Assembly: GCA_963720375.1 (NCBI GenBank) | Contig: CAVRFM010000024.1 | Span: forward strand, 1 to 64,000 | DNA: 64,000 nt | Source of the DNA: JAPLHP01 sp963720375 | GTDB taxonomy: Bacteria; Chloroflexota; Dehalococcoidia; UBA2247; RBG-13-53-26 | Direction: 5' to 3' | Shown: positions 1 through 7,571 of the stretch, one piece after another | How positions within the stretch are numbered: the first letter of the stretch is position 1 | Layout: the number at the start of each line of letters is the position of its first letter | Position numbers and translations under genes: made by a program | Notes under the pieces: generated by a model | What the model was told of the DNA's origin: nothing | Databases searched by the model: none | The model's input: only the letters and a program-made list of their open reading frames with translations

Positions 1-1
1 T

Positions 2-220
2 CAGGACAAGAAAGACGCCTACACCTACCTTGGCTTGCAGATCAAGGCTACACCTGAAGGTGCCGACATCAAGGGTTTCCTAGACCCGAGTGTACTCACC
101 ACTGAACAAACATGGGCATTATTATGTGGACATAGTTGTCTGAGCCTACGGGCCGGATCACTCCCGGGCTTGAAGGGGTGGTGGTTTCCAGGGCTACCTG
201 ACCCTCGTGGAGAACACTGA
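2..220 (+). CDS. Possible 3' end of an unidentified gene cut by the window start
   Basis: A frame is open from base 2 to a TGA at 218-220. Its first ~40 residues (KKDAYTYLGLQIKA...LTTEQTW) look protein-like. After about base 125 it runs antisense to dnaN and the sequence becomes low-quality (rich in G, L, W and P). A real gene probably ends here, either inside dnaN or earlier through a small indel. I do not recognise the family. Confidence 0.2.
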   Translation, partial: QDKKDAYTYLGLQIKATPEGADIKGFLDPSVLTTEQTWALLCGHSCLSLRAGSLPGLKGWWFPGLPDPRGEH

Positions 221-1223
221 GCACATCTATGAGGTATTTGCCGTTGAAGGCAATCTTAGCGGCTTCGCCTGCCACCTGGGCATCAATCTCTCCGAGGTTG
301 TCCCCAACCTGTTCTGAGCGGGCAGAGATGCTCATCCTTCCCGGTTTGGACTCTGCACTCGGGTTTATCTGCAGGCGCACAATGCCGTTGCCATCCCGGG
401 CAAATATAGAGGCAGTCTTTGTGGCTCTGAGGAATTCCGGAGTGGTCACTACCGATCGGCTGCTGTAGCTTTGGGGAATGAGCTGCCTGTAGTTGGGGAA
501 GGTGCCTTGTATTAACTGGGACATCATTTCTATATCCTTCAGCCGGAAGAGCACCTGGCTCTTGCTGGGACTGACAGCTATCTCTACCAGGTCCTCTTGA
601 TCGGCCAGAAAACGGTTTATCTCCATGAGGGAACGCCCTGGAATGATAATTTCTACCCTTTCTGCTACCGGGTTGGCCAGAGGAGCCTTGTGCACTGCCA
701 ACCTGAAGCCGTCGGCGGCAGCCAGGGTAAGGCTATCACCTTCAAACTCAGCGGAGACACCTGTAAGTACCGGTCGGGTATCCTCGGAGGCGGTGGCAAA
801 TACGACCTGGTTGATTGCCATGCGAAGAATCTCCGGCTCGATTTGATAAGTTGTCCCATCGCCAATTTTGGGGATAGGGGGGAAATCCTCAGCATCTATC
901 CCGCTGATACGGGCTTCGAACCTGGCGCACTTTAGCTCCAGGGTGTGCTGGGCCAGGTTGAGATCAATTTTATCGCTTGGGAGAGAGTTGACGAATTCAT
1001 TAAGAAGCCTTGCCGGCACGGTAATAGCACCCTCTTCTTCCACCATTGCACCGATCCAGCAACTGATGGCAATCTCGAGATTGGTGGCAGTAAGCTTGAG
1101 ACGGGACTGCTCTGTAGCCAGAAGTACGTTGTTGGTAATGGGCAGGGTCGTCCTCGTAGCTACTGCTCTGCCGACTATGCCCAGTCCTTTACTGAGGTTC
1201 TCTTGAAGACAGGACAACTTCAT
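96..1223 (-). CDS. dnaN: DNA polymerase III sliding clamp (beta subunit)
   Basis: This is the ring-shaped processivity clamp that holds the replicative polymerase on DNA. The product is 375 aa, the normal family length, and reads as three successive clamp domains (about 1-120, 125-245, 247-375). The start MKLSCLQENLSKGL, the central ATSEDTRPVLTG block and the C-terminal IIMPM tail are typical. The ATG is preceded by AAGGGGG six bases upstream, and a sigma70-like promoter lies further up. The gene is transcribed away from cobO, and neither dnaA nor recF is beside it, so this is not the usual origin arrangement. Confidence 0.96.
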   Translation of the reverse strand: MKLSCLQENLSKGLGIVGRAVATRTTLPITNNVLLATEQSRLKLTATNLEIAISCWIGAMVEEEGAITVPARLLNEFVNSLPSDKIDLNLAQHTLELKCARFEARISGIDAEDFPPIPKIGDGTTYQIEPEILRMAINQVVFATASEDTRPVLTGVSAEFEGDSLTLAAADGFRLAVHKAPLANPVAERVEIIIPGRSLMEINRFLADQEDLVEIAVSPSKSQVLFRLKDIEMMSQLIQGTFPNYRQLIPQSYSSRSVVTTPEFLRATKTASIFARDGNGIVRLQINPSAESKPGRMSISARSEQVGDNLGEIDAQVAGEAAKIAFNGKYLIDVLSVLHEGQVALETTTPSSPGVIRPVGSDNYVHIIMPMFVQW

Positions 1224-1273
1224 ATCGCACCCCCTTAGGATACAAATACGAATACAACTTCGAAACCGTGCTA

Positions 1274-1303
1274 AGTATACACTCCCCGTCCCTGATTCGA
1301 CAA
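1274..1303 (-). promoter_or_regulatory. Sigma70-type promoter for dnaN
   Basis: On the minus strand TTGTCG (1303-1298) and TATACT (1279-1274) are separated by 18 bases. A TG just before the -10 box makes it extended. The predicted start of transcription leaves a leader of about 45 bases that carries the dnaN ribosome binding site. Confidence 0.55.
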
Positions 1304-1329
1304 GATGATGATCCTGTCATAGCGGTGCG

Positions 1330-1358
1330 TTGACAGCGGGTGATCCGATTGTGTTAAG
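1330..1358 (+). promoter_or_regulatory. Possible promoter for cobO
   Basis: A consensus TTGACA (1330-1335) is followed 17 bases later by GTTAAG (1353-1358), a weak -10. If used, the transcript would start only about 8 bases before the cobO ATG, and no Shine-Dalgarno is visible. This would be a near-leaderless mRNA. No cobalamin riboswitch is recognisable. Confidence 0.35.
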
Positions 1359-1372
1359 CTGTTGCTGTTCAT

Positions 1373-1891
1373 ATGAGAGGGCTTGTTCAGATTTTCACCG
1401 GAGATGGCAAAGGCAAGACTTCAGCGGCGTTGGGGGTGGCCATCCGCGCGCTGGGGCATGGTCTGCGGGTTCACATTACCTCGTTCATGAAAGGGGATTA
1501 TCCTTATGGCGAACAGCAGGTCCTGGCTCTCTTGCCTAATATAACCTTGGCCAGGTTTGGACACCAGGATTTTGTTGATCCGGCGAATGTGAAACCGGAG
1601 GAGAAAGAACAAGCAGGGCGGGCCCTGGAGGATGCCCGGAGGGCTGTCCTTAGCGGTGACTATGACCTGGTAGTGCTGGACGAGGTCAACATTGCTGCGG
1701 CCTGGAATCTGGTGGACGTGATGGATGTGGTTGAGTTAGTCAGGCAGAAACCGGACAACGTAGAGCTTATCCTCACCGGGCGGTATGCTGATGAGAGACT
1801 TATTGAAATGGCGGATTTGGTAACAGAAATGAGGGAAATCAAGCATCCCTATAAGAAGGGGATACCAGGCAGAGCAGGAATTGACTATTGA
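1373..1891 (+). CDS. cobO: Cob(I)yrinic acid a,c-diamide adenosyltransferase (CobA/CobO/BtuR family)
   Basis: The enzyme transfers the 5'-deoxyadenosyl group of ATP to cob(I)alamin or cobyrinate, making adenosylcobalamin. The 172-aa length fits the family. The P-loop GDGKGKTS sits at residues 10-17, VVLDEVN near 100, and the C-terminal HPYKKGIPGRAGIDY segment is diagnostic of the CobO type rather than PduO or EutT. AdoCbl is needed by the methylmalonyl-CoA mutase at 55.9-57.9 kb, giving it a likely client in this window. No other cobalamin genes are adjacent. Confidence 0.94.
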   Translation: MRGLVQIFTGDGKGKTSAALGVAIRALGHGLRVHITSFMKGDYPYGEQQVLALLPNITLARFGHQDFVDPANVKPEEKEQAGRALEDARRAVLSGDYDLVVLDEVNIAAAWNLVDVMDVVELVRQKPDNVELILTGRYADERLIEMADLVTEMREIKHPYKKGIPGRAGIDY

Positions 1892-1928
1892 AGAGCACAT
1901 GTGAGGGTGGTCAGGAGAGGTTGTCCCT

Positions 1929-2540
1929 ATGATCCCCAAACTGCTTCTGGCTACTAGGAATTCCGGCAAGTTGCGGGAGTATTCCCTTCTTTTTCAAAAT
2001 GCTCCTTTCCGGTTGACTACTCTGGATGAAGAGGGTATAGACTTGGAAGTAGAGGAGAAGGGGCGCACTTTGCAGGAGAACGCAGAGCTCAAAGCGGCCG
2101 GTTATGCTATTGATGACCGGTTCCTTGTTGTAGCAGATGATTCCGGGCTTGAAGTGGATGCATTGGGGGGGGCACCGGGACCGCTTTCTGCCCGGTATGC
2201 TGGTGAAGGTGCTTCCGATAGAGAAAGGATTATGCTTTTATTATCCCGTCTTCAGGGAGTTCCCTGGGAGAAGCGTCTGGCTCGCTTCCGTTGTGTCATA
2301 GCCATCGGCTTCACTTCAAAGATTGTCGGGCTATGTGAAGGCGAGTGCCCGGGGGTCATTACCTTTGAGCCCAGTGGTGACCGGGGCTTTGGCTATGACC
2401 CGATATTCTATCTTCCGGAACTGGGTAGGACTATGGCTGAACTGTCATTGGATAAGAAGAATCGGGTGAGTCATAGAGGGGGAGCCGCCCGAAAGGCGCT
2501 TCAAGTTTTGGAGCGCATATGGCAGGAGACCGGGCGATGA
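1929..2540 (+). CDS. rdgB: XTP/dITP pyrophosphatase (RdgB/HAM1 family)
   Basis: This enzyme removes non-canonical purine triphosphates (dITP, XTP) from the nucleotide pool by hydrolysing them to the monophosphate and PPi. The protein is 203 aa. The substrate-binding ATRNSGK motif lies at about residues 8-14, ADDSGLEVDAL near 75, FGYDPIF near 157 and SHRG near 180, all in family order. A GGAGAGG ribosome site lies about 8 bases upstream of the ATG. The 3' end overlaps the likely moaA start by four bases (ATGA), so the two are translationally coupled. Confidence 0.95.
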   Translation: MIPKLLLATRNSGKLREYSLLFQNAPFRLTTLDEEGIDLEVEEKGRTLQENAELKAAGYAIDDRFLVVADDSGLEVDALGGAPGPLSARYAGEGASDRERIMLLLSRLQGVPWEKRLARFRCVIAIGFTSKIVGLCEGECPGVITFEPSGDRGFGYDPIFYLPELGRTMAELSLDKKNRVSHRGGAARKALQVLERIWQETGR

Positions 2541-3516
2541 GCGGCATATCCGATTCCTTCCAGCGTCCTATCAGTTATCTGCGTATTTCTGTTACTGACC
2601 GCTGCAACCTGCGCTGCATATACTGTATGCCCCCCGAAGGCGTTCCTTTGATGCCCCGCACTGACATCCTCAGTTATGAAGAGATTTCGATGGTGGTTCG
2701 AGTGGCGGTGGGGATGGGTATTAACAGGGTGAGGATCAGTGGTGGGGAACCTTTGGTTAGAGCGGATTTGGTGAGCCTGGTAAGGATGCTCTCGCAAATC
2801 AAAGGTATTGATGATATTTCCTTGACTACAAATGGGGTGTTGCTGAAACATCATGCCGCTGAGCTTAAAGAGGCAGGAATGCAACGGGTGAATGTCAGCC
2901 TTGATACGCTGAGGAGGGAAAGGTTCAGGCAGATCACGGGCTATGATAAACTATCTGACGTCTTGGATGGTATCGAGGAAGCCCGCAAGGTCAAATTGGA
3001 GCCGGTGAAGATAAATATGGTGGTCATGCGGGGCACAAATGATGATGAGATCCTTGACTTCGCCTTGCTCAGCAAAGAAGGTTGGAACGTACGCTTCATT
3101 GAACTGATGCCGCTCCTGAATAATGAGGGGGGCATCCGGAGTTTGTATCGGCAAAAGAGATGTGGAATATCATTACCGCCTCTTTGGGCGAGCTGAAATC
3201 GTGCTCACCGCCTGTAGGTAATGGGCCGGCCAGTTACTATCAGTTGCCTGGAGCGGTAGGTACTATTGGGTTTATTACTCCTGTCAGCAGTCATTTTTGT
3301 TTTAGATGCAACCGGCTTAGACTTACGGCCGACGGCAGACTGCTTCCTTGTCTCTTGGCCGACGAAGAGATAGACCTGCGGTCTCCTCTGCGAAAGGGAG
3401 CTTCTTCCGAAGAAATAAGACGCTTGATTCTGCAAGCGATAGTCTCCAAGCCGGAAGGTCACCGGGTGGAACAGGGGATTGTTCCGAAAAGACCGATGAC
3501 TCAGGTAGGGGGGTGA
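2537..3516 (+). CDS. moaA: GTP 3',8-cyclase MoaA, interrupted by a single-base frameshift
   Basis: MoaA is the radical SAM enzyme that, with MoaC, makes cyclic pyranopterin monophosphate, the first step of molybdenum cofactor synthesis. The radical-SAM cysteines C23, C27 and C30 (CNLRCIYC), the second-cluster motif HFCFRCNRLRL and the conserved C-terminal GG are all present. The frame breaks in a six-G run at 3127-3132: one extra G joins EGG to HPEFVSAKEMWN in the next frame and restores a normal 326-aa protein. ATG 2537 is preferred because its protein begins just before the conserved RPISYLRISVTDRCN. An in-frame ATG at 2519 also has a GGAG site. Sequencing error is the likely cause of the break. 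Confidence 0.88.
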
Positions 3517-3519
3517 GCC

Positions 3520-3978
3520 ATGAATAAGGAAGATCGGGTCCATATGATTGACATAGGCGAAAAGCCTGACTCAGAACGAGAGGCCATAGCGAAGGGCCGG
3601 ATCAAGATGCAGGCCTCCACGCTGAAGATGCTTCGCGAAGCAAGTTTGCCCAAAGGTGATGCTCTGGCTGCAGCGCAGGTGGCCGGCATTATGGCAGCGA
3701 AGAAAACACCGCAGTTGATACCTTTGTGCCATCCCTTACTGCTGACCGAAGTCAAGGTGGAGTTCACTTTGGATGACAAAGAAGGAAGTGTAGAGATTAC
3801 CGCCAGTGTCAGAACGTTCGGTAAGACAGGGGTTGAGATGGAGGCACTGACTGCGGTGGCCGTGAGTGCCCTGACGATCTATGACATGTGTAAAAGTGTC
3901 GACCCGGCGATGCAGATTGAGAATATCCGCCTGGTCAAGAAGAGTGGAGGCAAGAGTGGGGTGGTTGTCCTCGAGTGA
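3520..3978 (+). CDS. moaC: Cyclic pyranopterin monophosphate synthase MoaC
   Basis: MoaC converts the MoaA product into cyclic pyranopterin monophosphate in molybdopterin biosynthesis. At 152 aa it has the family length. The signature KKTPQLIPLCHPL lies near residues 61-73 and GVEMEALTAVAVSALTIYDMCK near 106-128. It starts three bases after moaA, so the two form one operon with rdgB. No other moa, mob or mog genes follow. Confidence 0.96.
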   Translation: MNKEDRVHMIDIGEKPDSEREAIAKGRIKMQASTLKMLREASLPKGDALAAAQVAGIMAAKKTPQLIPLCHPLLLTEVKVEFTLDDKEGSVEITASVRTFGKTGVEMEALTAVAVSALTIYDMCKSVDPAMQIENIRLVKKSGGKSGVVVLE

Positions 3979-4098
3979 CATTGGGGCTTTGATCTTTTGA
4001 CCCAAACGGTTGATATTCTATTCAATATTCCTCATATCATACAAACCGGCATTGCTCCTCCGGGTACTTACTCAAACCAGAGACGCTTACAGGCCGTG

Positions 4099-4125
4099 TT
4101 GCTTATGGCATGACTGTGTTATACT
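4099..4125 (+). promoter_or_regulatory. Possible extended -10 promoter for ktrB
   Basis: TGTTATACT (TG at 4117-4118, -10 box TATACT 4120-4125) is a good extended -10 element. The upstream TTGCTT at 4099-4104 gives a short 15-base spacer. It lies about 90 bases before the ktrB start, and the leader between them shows no riboswitch that I recognise. Confidence 0.4.
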
Positions 4126-4213
4126 TCTACGTCAGCAGAGGTCTGGTTGATCAGGGAGGGTGAGTGCGCATTATCTTCCTGGCCCAATGCGGTTTGATTT
4201 ATCTGTAGCGTAG

Positions 4214-5641
4214 ATGCAACCACGAAAACCCCAGAAGCTGGGAGACAGGATACTTCGTATATCCCGGTCTCGGGTGGAGCCATGGCGGGTTCCTCTGGCC
4301 ATGGCCCGCGTGCCATCGAGATTCCACAACATGCCGTTTGCAGTGCTGGTGTACGGCTTTGCCGGAGTAATCGCTCTGGGCGCAGTTCTTCTCTGGTTAC
4401 CCATGTCGAGCAAGGCAGGGGAGTTCACCTTCTTCCCTAATGCTCTCTTCACTTCTACTTCAGCGGTATGTGTCACAGGCCTTACCGTTGTTGATACTGG
4501 TACCCATTACAGTTCCTTTGGGCAGGGAGTGATCCTGCTTCTGATGCAAATCGGCGGCTTTGGTTTCATGACCGGGGCCACTCTTCTTTTGCTTGCCTTT
4601 GGCCGGAGGCTCGGTCTGCGAGAGAAGATACTCATCAGAGAGTCTCTGGGAGTGGAGAGGTTGGGTGGACTGGTGCCGCTGGTCATGGGCATTGCAGTTT
4701 TTACCCTGGTTATCGAAAGCTTTGGAGCAGTGATCTTCTATGCCAGGTTCTCCAGCCAGAGTCCGCCATCAACGGCAGCCTGGCAGTCGATATTTCATGC
4801 CGTTTCGGCCTTTAATAACTGCGGGTTAGATATCTTCGGCGGCTTCCGAAGCCTAACCGGCTACCAGGCTGATCCACTGGTGCTATTGACAACTGCTGCA
4901 CTCATCATCCTGGGTGGTATCGGTTTCATAGTGGTGATTGACGTTTTTGGTGCCAGGAGATTCAGCAGGCTGTCGCTCGATACCAAGATCGTGCTGACTA
5001 CTACCCTCGCCTTACTGGCCTTGGGTACGATAGTCATCCTGGTCACTGAATTCAACAATGATGCTACGCTCGGCACAATGTCCTGGCCGCAGAAGGTGCT
5101 CGATGCCTTCTTCCAGTCTGTGACCCCCAGGACTGCCGGATTCAACGTCATTGCCATAGGCAGCATGGCAGTCTATTCGCTCTTCTTCACCATAATGCTT
5201 ATGTTTGTTGGTGGAGCCGCTGGATCAACAGCCGGCGGTATCAAAGTCAATACCTTTGGCATGCTTCTGGCTACTGTGTGGAGCACAATAAGAGGCAAGG
5301 AACATCCTGGGGCTTTCGGACGGGAGTTCAGGCCACAGCAGATACATCGAGCATTGACTGTGGCGATGCTTTCTCTGGGCCTCGTAGCCATCGTGACCTT
5401 GGTATTGACAATCACGGAGAAAACCGATTTCATCAAAGTCCTCTTTGAGACGGTCTCTGCCTTTGGCACTGTGGGTTTGTCAACGGGGATAACCCCTGGC
5501 CTGTCTCTGGCTGGCAAGCTGATCATCACTTTTACTATGTTTGCTGGAAGACTCGGTCCTCTGACGCTGGCACTGTCTCTTGTCCAGAGCCAGCAGCTAA
5601 GTGCATACCGATATCCTCAAGGAGATGTGAGGATTGGATAG
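4214..5641 (+). CDS. ktrB: K+ uptake channel subunit, TrkH/KtrB family
   Basis: This is an integral membrane protein forming the potassium (possibly Na+-coupled) translocation pore. The 475-aa sequence has the repeated membrane-pore-membrane organisation. Filter-like segments include TSTSAVCVTGLTVVDTG near 82, SAFNNCGLDIF near 198, TPRTAGFN near 305 and SAFGTVGLSTG near 416. The tail RYPQGDVRIG matches KtrB rather than long TrkH proteins. The start has a basic N-terminal tail of about 40 residues before the first membrane segment. It is followed 9 bases later by its regulatory partner. Confidence 0.9.
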   Translation: MQPRKPQKLGDRILRISRSRVEPWRVPLAMARVPSRFHNMPFAVLVYGFAGVIALGAVLLWLPMSSKAGEFTFFPNALFTSTSAVCVTGLTVVDTGTHYSSFGQGVILLLMQIGGFGFMTGATLLLLAFGRRLGLREKILIRESLGVERLGGLVPLVMGIAVFTLVIESFGAVIFYARFSSQSPPSTAAWQSIFHAVSAFNNCGLDIFGGFRSLTGYQADPLVLLTTAALIILGGIGFIVVIDVFGARRFSRLSLDTKIVLTTTLALLALGTIVILVTEFNNDATLGTMSWPQKVLDAFFQSVTPRTAGFNVIAIGSMAVYSLFFTIMLMFVGGAAGSTAGGIKVNTFGMLLATVWSTIRGKEHPGAFGREFRPQQIHRALTVAMLSLGLVAIVTLVLTITEKTDFIKVLFETVSAFGTVGLSTGITPGLSLAGKLIITFTMFAGRLGPLTLALSLVQSQQLSAYRYPQGDVRIG

Positions 5642-5650
5642 GAGGCGCAA

Positions 5651-6340
5651 ATGGCAAAGCAAGTAGTGGTTATAGGTCTGGGACGCTTCGGGGTCGGTCT
5701 GGCTACTACCTTGTTGAGCATGGGATATGACGTATTGGCCTTAGACGCTGATGAGAAGAGAGTCGAGGCAGTTGCGTCTCGTATAACACGCGCTGTCCAA
5801 GCAGATGGCACTGACGAGGCTATTTTGAGGGAATTGGGGGTTGATAAATTCGATGTGGCTGTAGTAGCTGTGGGGTCGGATATAGAAAACAGTGTGCTGA
5901 CGACGATTCTCCTGAAGAAGCTGGGGGTCCGGTATGTGATAGCTAGGGCTGACAATGACTTGCATGGCACTATCCTTGACAAAATAGGTGCGGACAAGGT
6001 TGTCCATCCCGTGCGCGAAATGGGGTCCAGGGTGGCGCATGGGTTGACCTTGACCAATGTTCTGGACTATATGCCGGTGGCACCCAGTTATGGGATTGTC
6101 AAGCTGGTGCCGCCGAACAGCTTCGTAGGGAGGACGCTGTATGAGCTTGGGTTAGGCCGTGAAGGTAAATGGGAGGTGGGAGTACTTCTGATTCAGCGTG
6201 AAAAGGAGATCATTGTCACTCCGGACCAGATGGAGGTTGTCAGGCCGGATGACATCATGATAGTGTCGGGGAATGATGACAAGCTGGAGCAGTTGTTGAC
6301 TGAGGCCAGGAAGGTCAGAATGCCAGAGGAAGAGGGATAG
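5651..6340 (+). CDS. ktrA: K+ uptake regulatory subunit, single RCK unit (KtrA/TrkA family)
   Basis: This cytoplasmic gating subunit assembles as a ring under the Ktr channel and binds nucleotides. Residues 1-~140 form the RCK_N Rossmann domain with GLGRFGVGLA near 8-17 and the acidic LDADEKR at the end of beta-2. Residues ~145-229 form the RCK_C domain. The single N/C pair (229 aa) is KtrA-like; TrkA has two. An AGGAGG site precedes the ATG. Confidence 0.92.
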   Translation: MAKQVVVIGLGRFGVGLATTLLSMGYDVLALDADEKRVEAVASRITRAVQADGTDEAILRELGVDKFDVAVVAVGSDIENSVLTTILLKKLGVRYVIARADNDLHGTILDKIGADKVVHPVREMGSRVAHGLTLTNVLDYMPVAPSYGIVKLVPPNSFVGRTLYELGLGREGKWEVGVLLIQREKEIIVTPDQMEVVRPDDIMIVSGNDDKLEQLLTEARKVRMPEEEG

Positions 6341-6409
6341 AGAGGCCGGCTTAGAGAAAGTCGAATACGGCCCTGGTTATTGACTTATATGGTAAATCCA
6401 AAATCTCTT

Positions 6410-6438
6410 TTGACTATCGTTGGTTGGTTTGATAATCT
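6410..6438 (+). promoter_or_regulatory. Sigma70-type promoter before the ferredoxin-like gene
   Basis: TTGACT (6410-6415) and TAATCT (6433-6438) are 17 bases apart. Just downstream is a short tandem repeat, TCGATAGG then TCGATAG (about 6440-6454), which could be part of an operator. The leader is about 90 bases and ends in an AAAGGAGG ribosome site. Confidence 0.45.
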
Positions 6439-6531
6439 GTCGATAGGTCGATAGAAGGTATGGATGGCTAGTCAGGAACTGCTTCCGGAGACTGACCTAT
6501 CCCTTAACTTGACGGAGCAAAGGAGGAAACG

Positions 6532-7485
6532 ATGCACCACGAGCTAATCAAGACGCTTTGGGATTTCTATCCGCCGGAGGACAAGAACGACTTCTTCCCG
6601 GCATACCACTATATGAAACACATAGACAGGTTCATGTACTATGCGCTTCTGCAGTCGGGCCTTCTCCCCAAGGAGTCGAAAGAGAAATTGGACGAAGACG
6701 TGGATCAGATGGTGAAGTATCATGTACAGCGCATCTCTGAGACAGCCCTGACTTTCGATACCAGCATCTACCACGGCAAGGTTGTGAAATTGCAGGATGT
6801 CATAAAACTCGTTACTCAGAAGAAGGATTTGAATCTGTCTCCTCCGGAGAAAGTCATGCCTTTCAAGGTGGCCAGGGATGTGATCCTGAAGGCCAATGAC
6901 ACGATAGCTGTTGGAACCTGTCCCTGTCGTGCGAATATGGATAAACCTTGTCTTCCGCCTCCCCAGGAGGTCTGTTTTTTTGTTGGAGACCCATTCGCCT
7001 CTTTCATAGCTGAGGAGAACCCCAAGTATCGCAAAGTCTCCCAGGACGAGGCCGTGAAGATACTTGAGTTTGCGCACCAGAAAGGGTTTGTTCACACAGC
7101 CTATTTCAAGAAGGAGGCTGGAAACAGGTTTGTGGCTATCTGCAACTGCTGTGGTTGTTGTTGTCTGGGGATCAGGATGTGGAACCAGCTAGAGGGGATG
7201 GTTCCTATCATGGCTCCTTCGGGCTATGTTGCAGAGGTAAACGATGACTGCAACGGATGCGCAGCTTGCGCGGACCATACCTGCAAGTTTAATTCAATAA
7301 GTATGGACGAGAAGAAACAGAGAGCTGTAATCAATCTGGCGAGGTGTATGGGTTGCGGTGTTTGTGTGGATGTTTGCCCCACCAAAGCCATTAGCCTGCG
7401 CAGGGAGCCTTCAAAAGGTGATCCTTTGGATATAGAGGCATTGAAAAGTCAAAGCGCCACTGTTTCAGGCAAGACCAGCGCTTAG
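6532..7485 (+). CDS. Cysteine-rich 4Fe-4S ferredoxin-domain protein of unknown role
   Basis: This is a 317-aa soluble protein. Residues 1-~120 are helical and unrecognised. A central region has CPCRANMDKPC near 130 and a dense cluster, CNCCGCCCLG, near 206. The C-terminus is a ferredoxin fold: CNGCAACADHTC near 240 is an atypical first cluster site, and CMGCGVCVDVCPTKAI near 273 is a canonical 4Fe-4S motif. It is likely an electron-transfer protein or a reductase subunit. It is transcribed alone from its own promoter with an AAAGGAGG site, so context gives no partner. Confidence 0.75.
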   Translation: MHHELIKTLWDFYPPEDKNDFFPAYHYMKHIDRFMYYALLQSGLLPKESKEKLDEDVDQMVKYHVQRISETALTFDTSIYHGKVVKLQDVIKLVTQKKDLNLSPPEKVMPFKVARDVILKANDTIAVGTCPCRANMDKPCLPPPQEVCFFVGDPFASFIAEENPKYRKVSQDEAVKILEFAHQKGFVHTAYFKKEAGNRFVAICNCCGCCCLGIRMWNQLEGMVPIMAPSGYVAEVNDDCNGCAACADHTCKFNSISMDEKKQRAVINLARCMGCGVCVDVCPTKAISLRREPSKGDPLDIEALKSQSATVSGKTSA

Positions 7486-7570
7486 TTGTGTCTCTTGGCG
7501 TTATTTGTGACAGTCTCGGTACTGAGTCATCCAAAGCTATAGATTAGTGCGCTGAACGAGACAACTAAGC
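7480..7570. terminator. Inverted repeat between convergent genes, possible two-way terminator
   Basis: GCTTAGTTG at 7480-7488, with TCTC shortly after, is complementary to GAGACAACTAAGC at 7558-7570, with a two-base bulge. It spans the stop codon of the ferredoxin-like gene and reaches almost to the stop of the kinase/SCP2 gene. The loop is long (about 60 bases) and there is no clear U-tract, so termination is only a suggestion. Confidence 0.3.
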
Positions 7571-7571
7571 A

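Noticed and set aside
1224..1372. Cobalamin riboswitch before cobO
   Set aside because: No B12-box-like sequence and the predicted transcript begins almost at the start codon.
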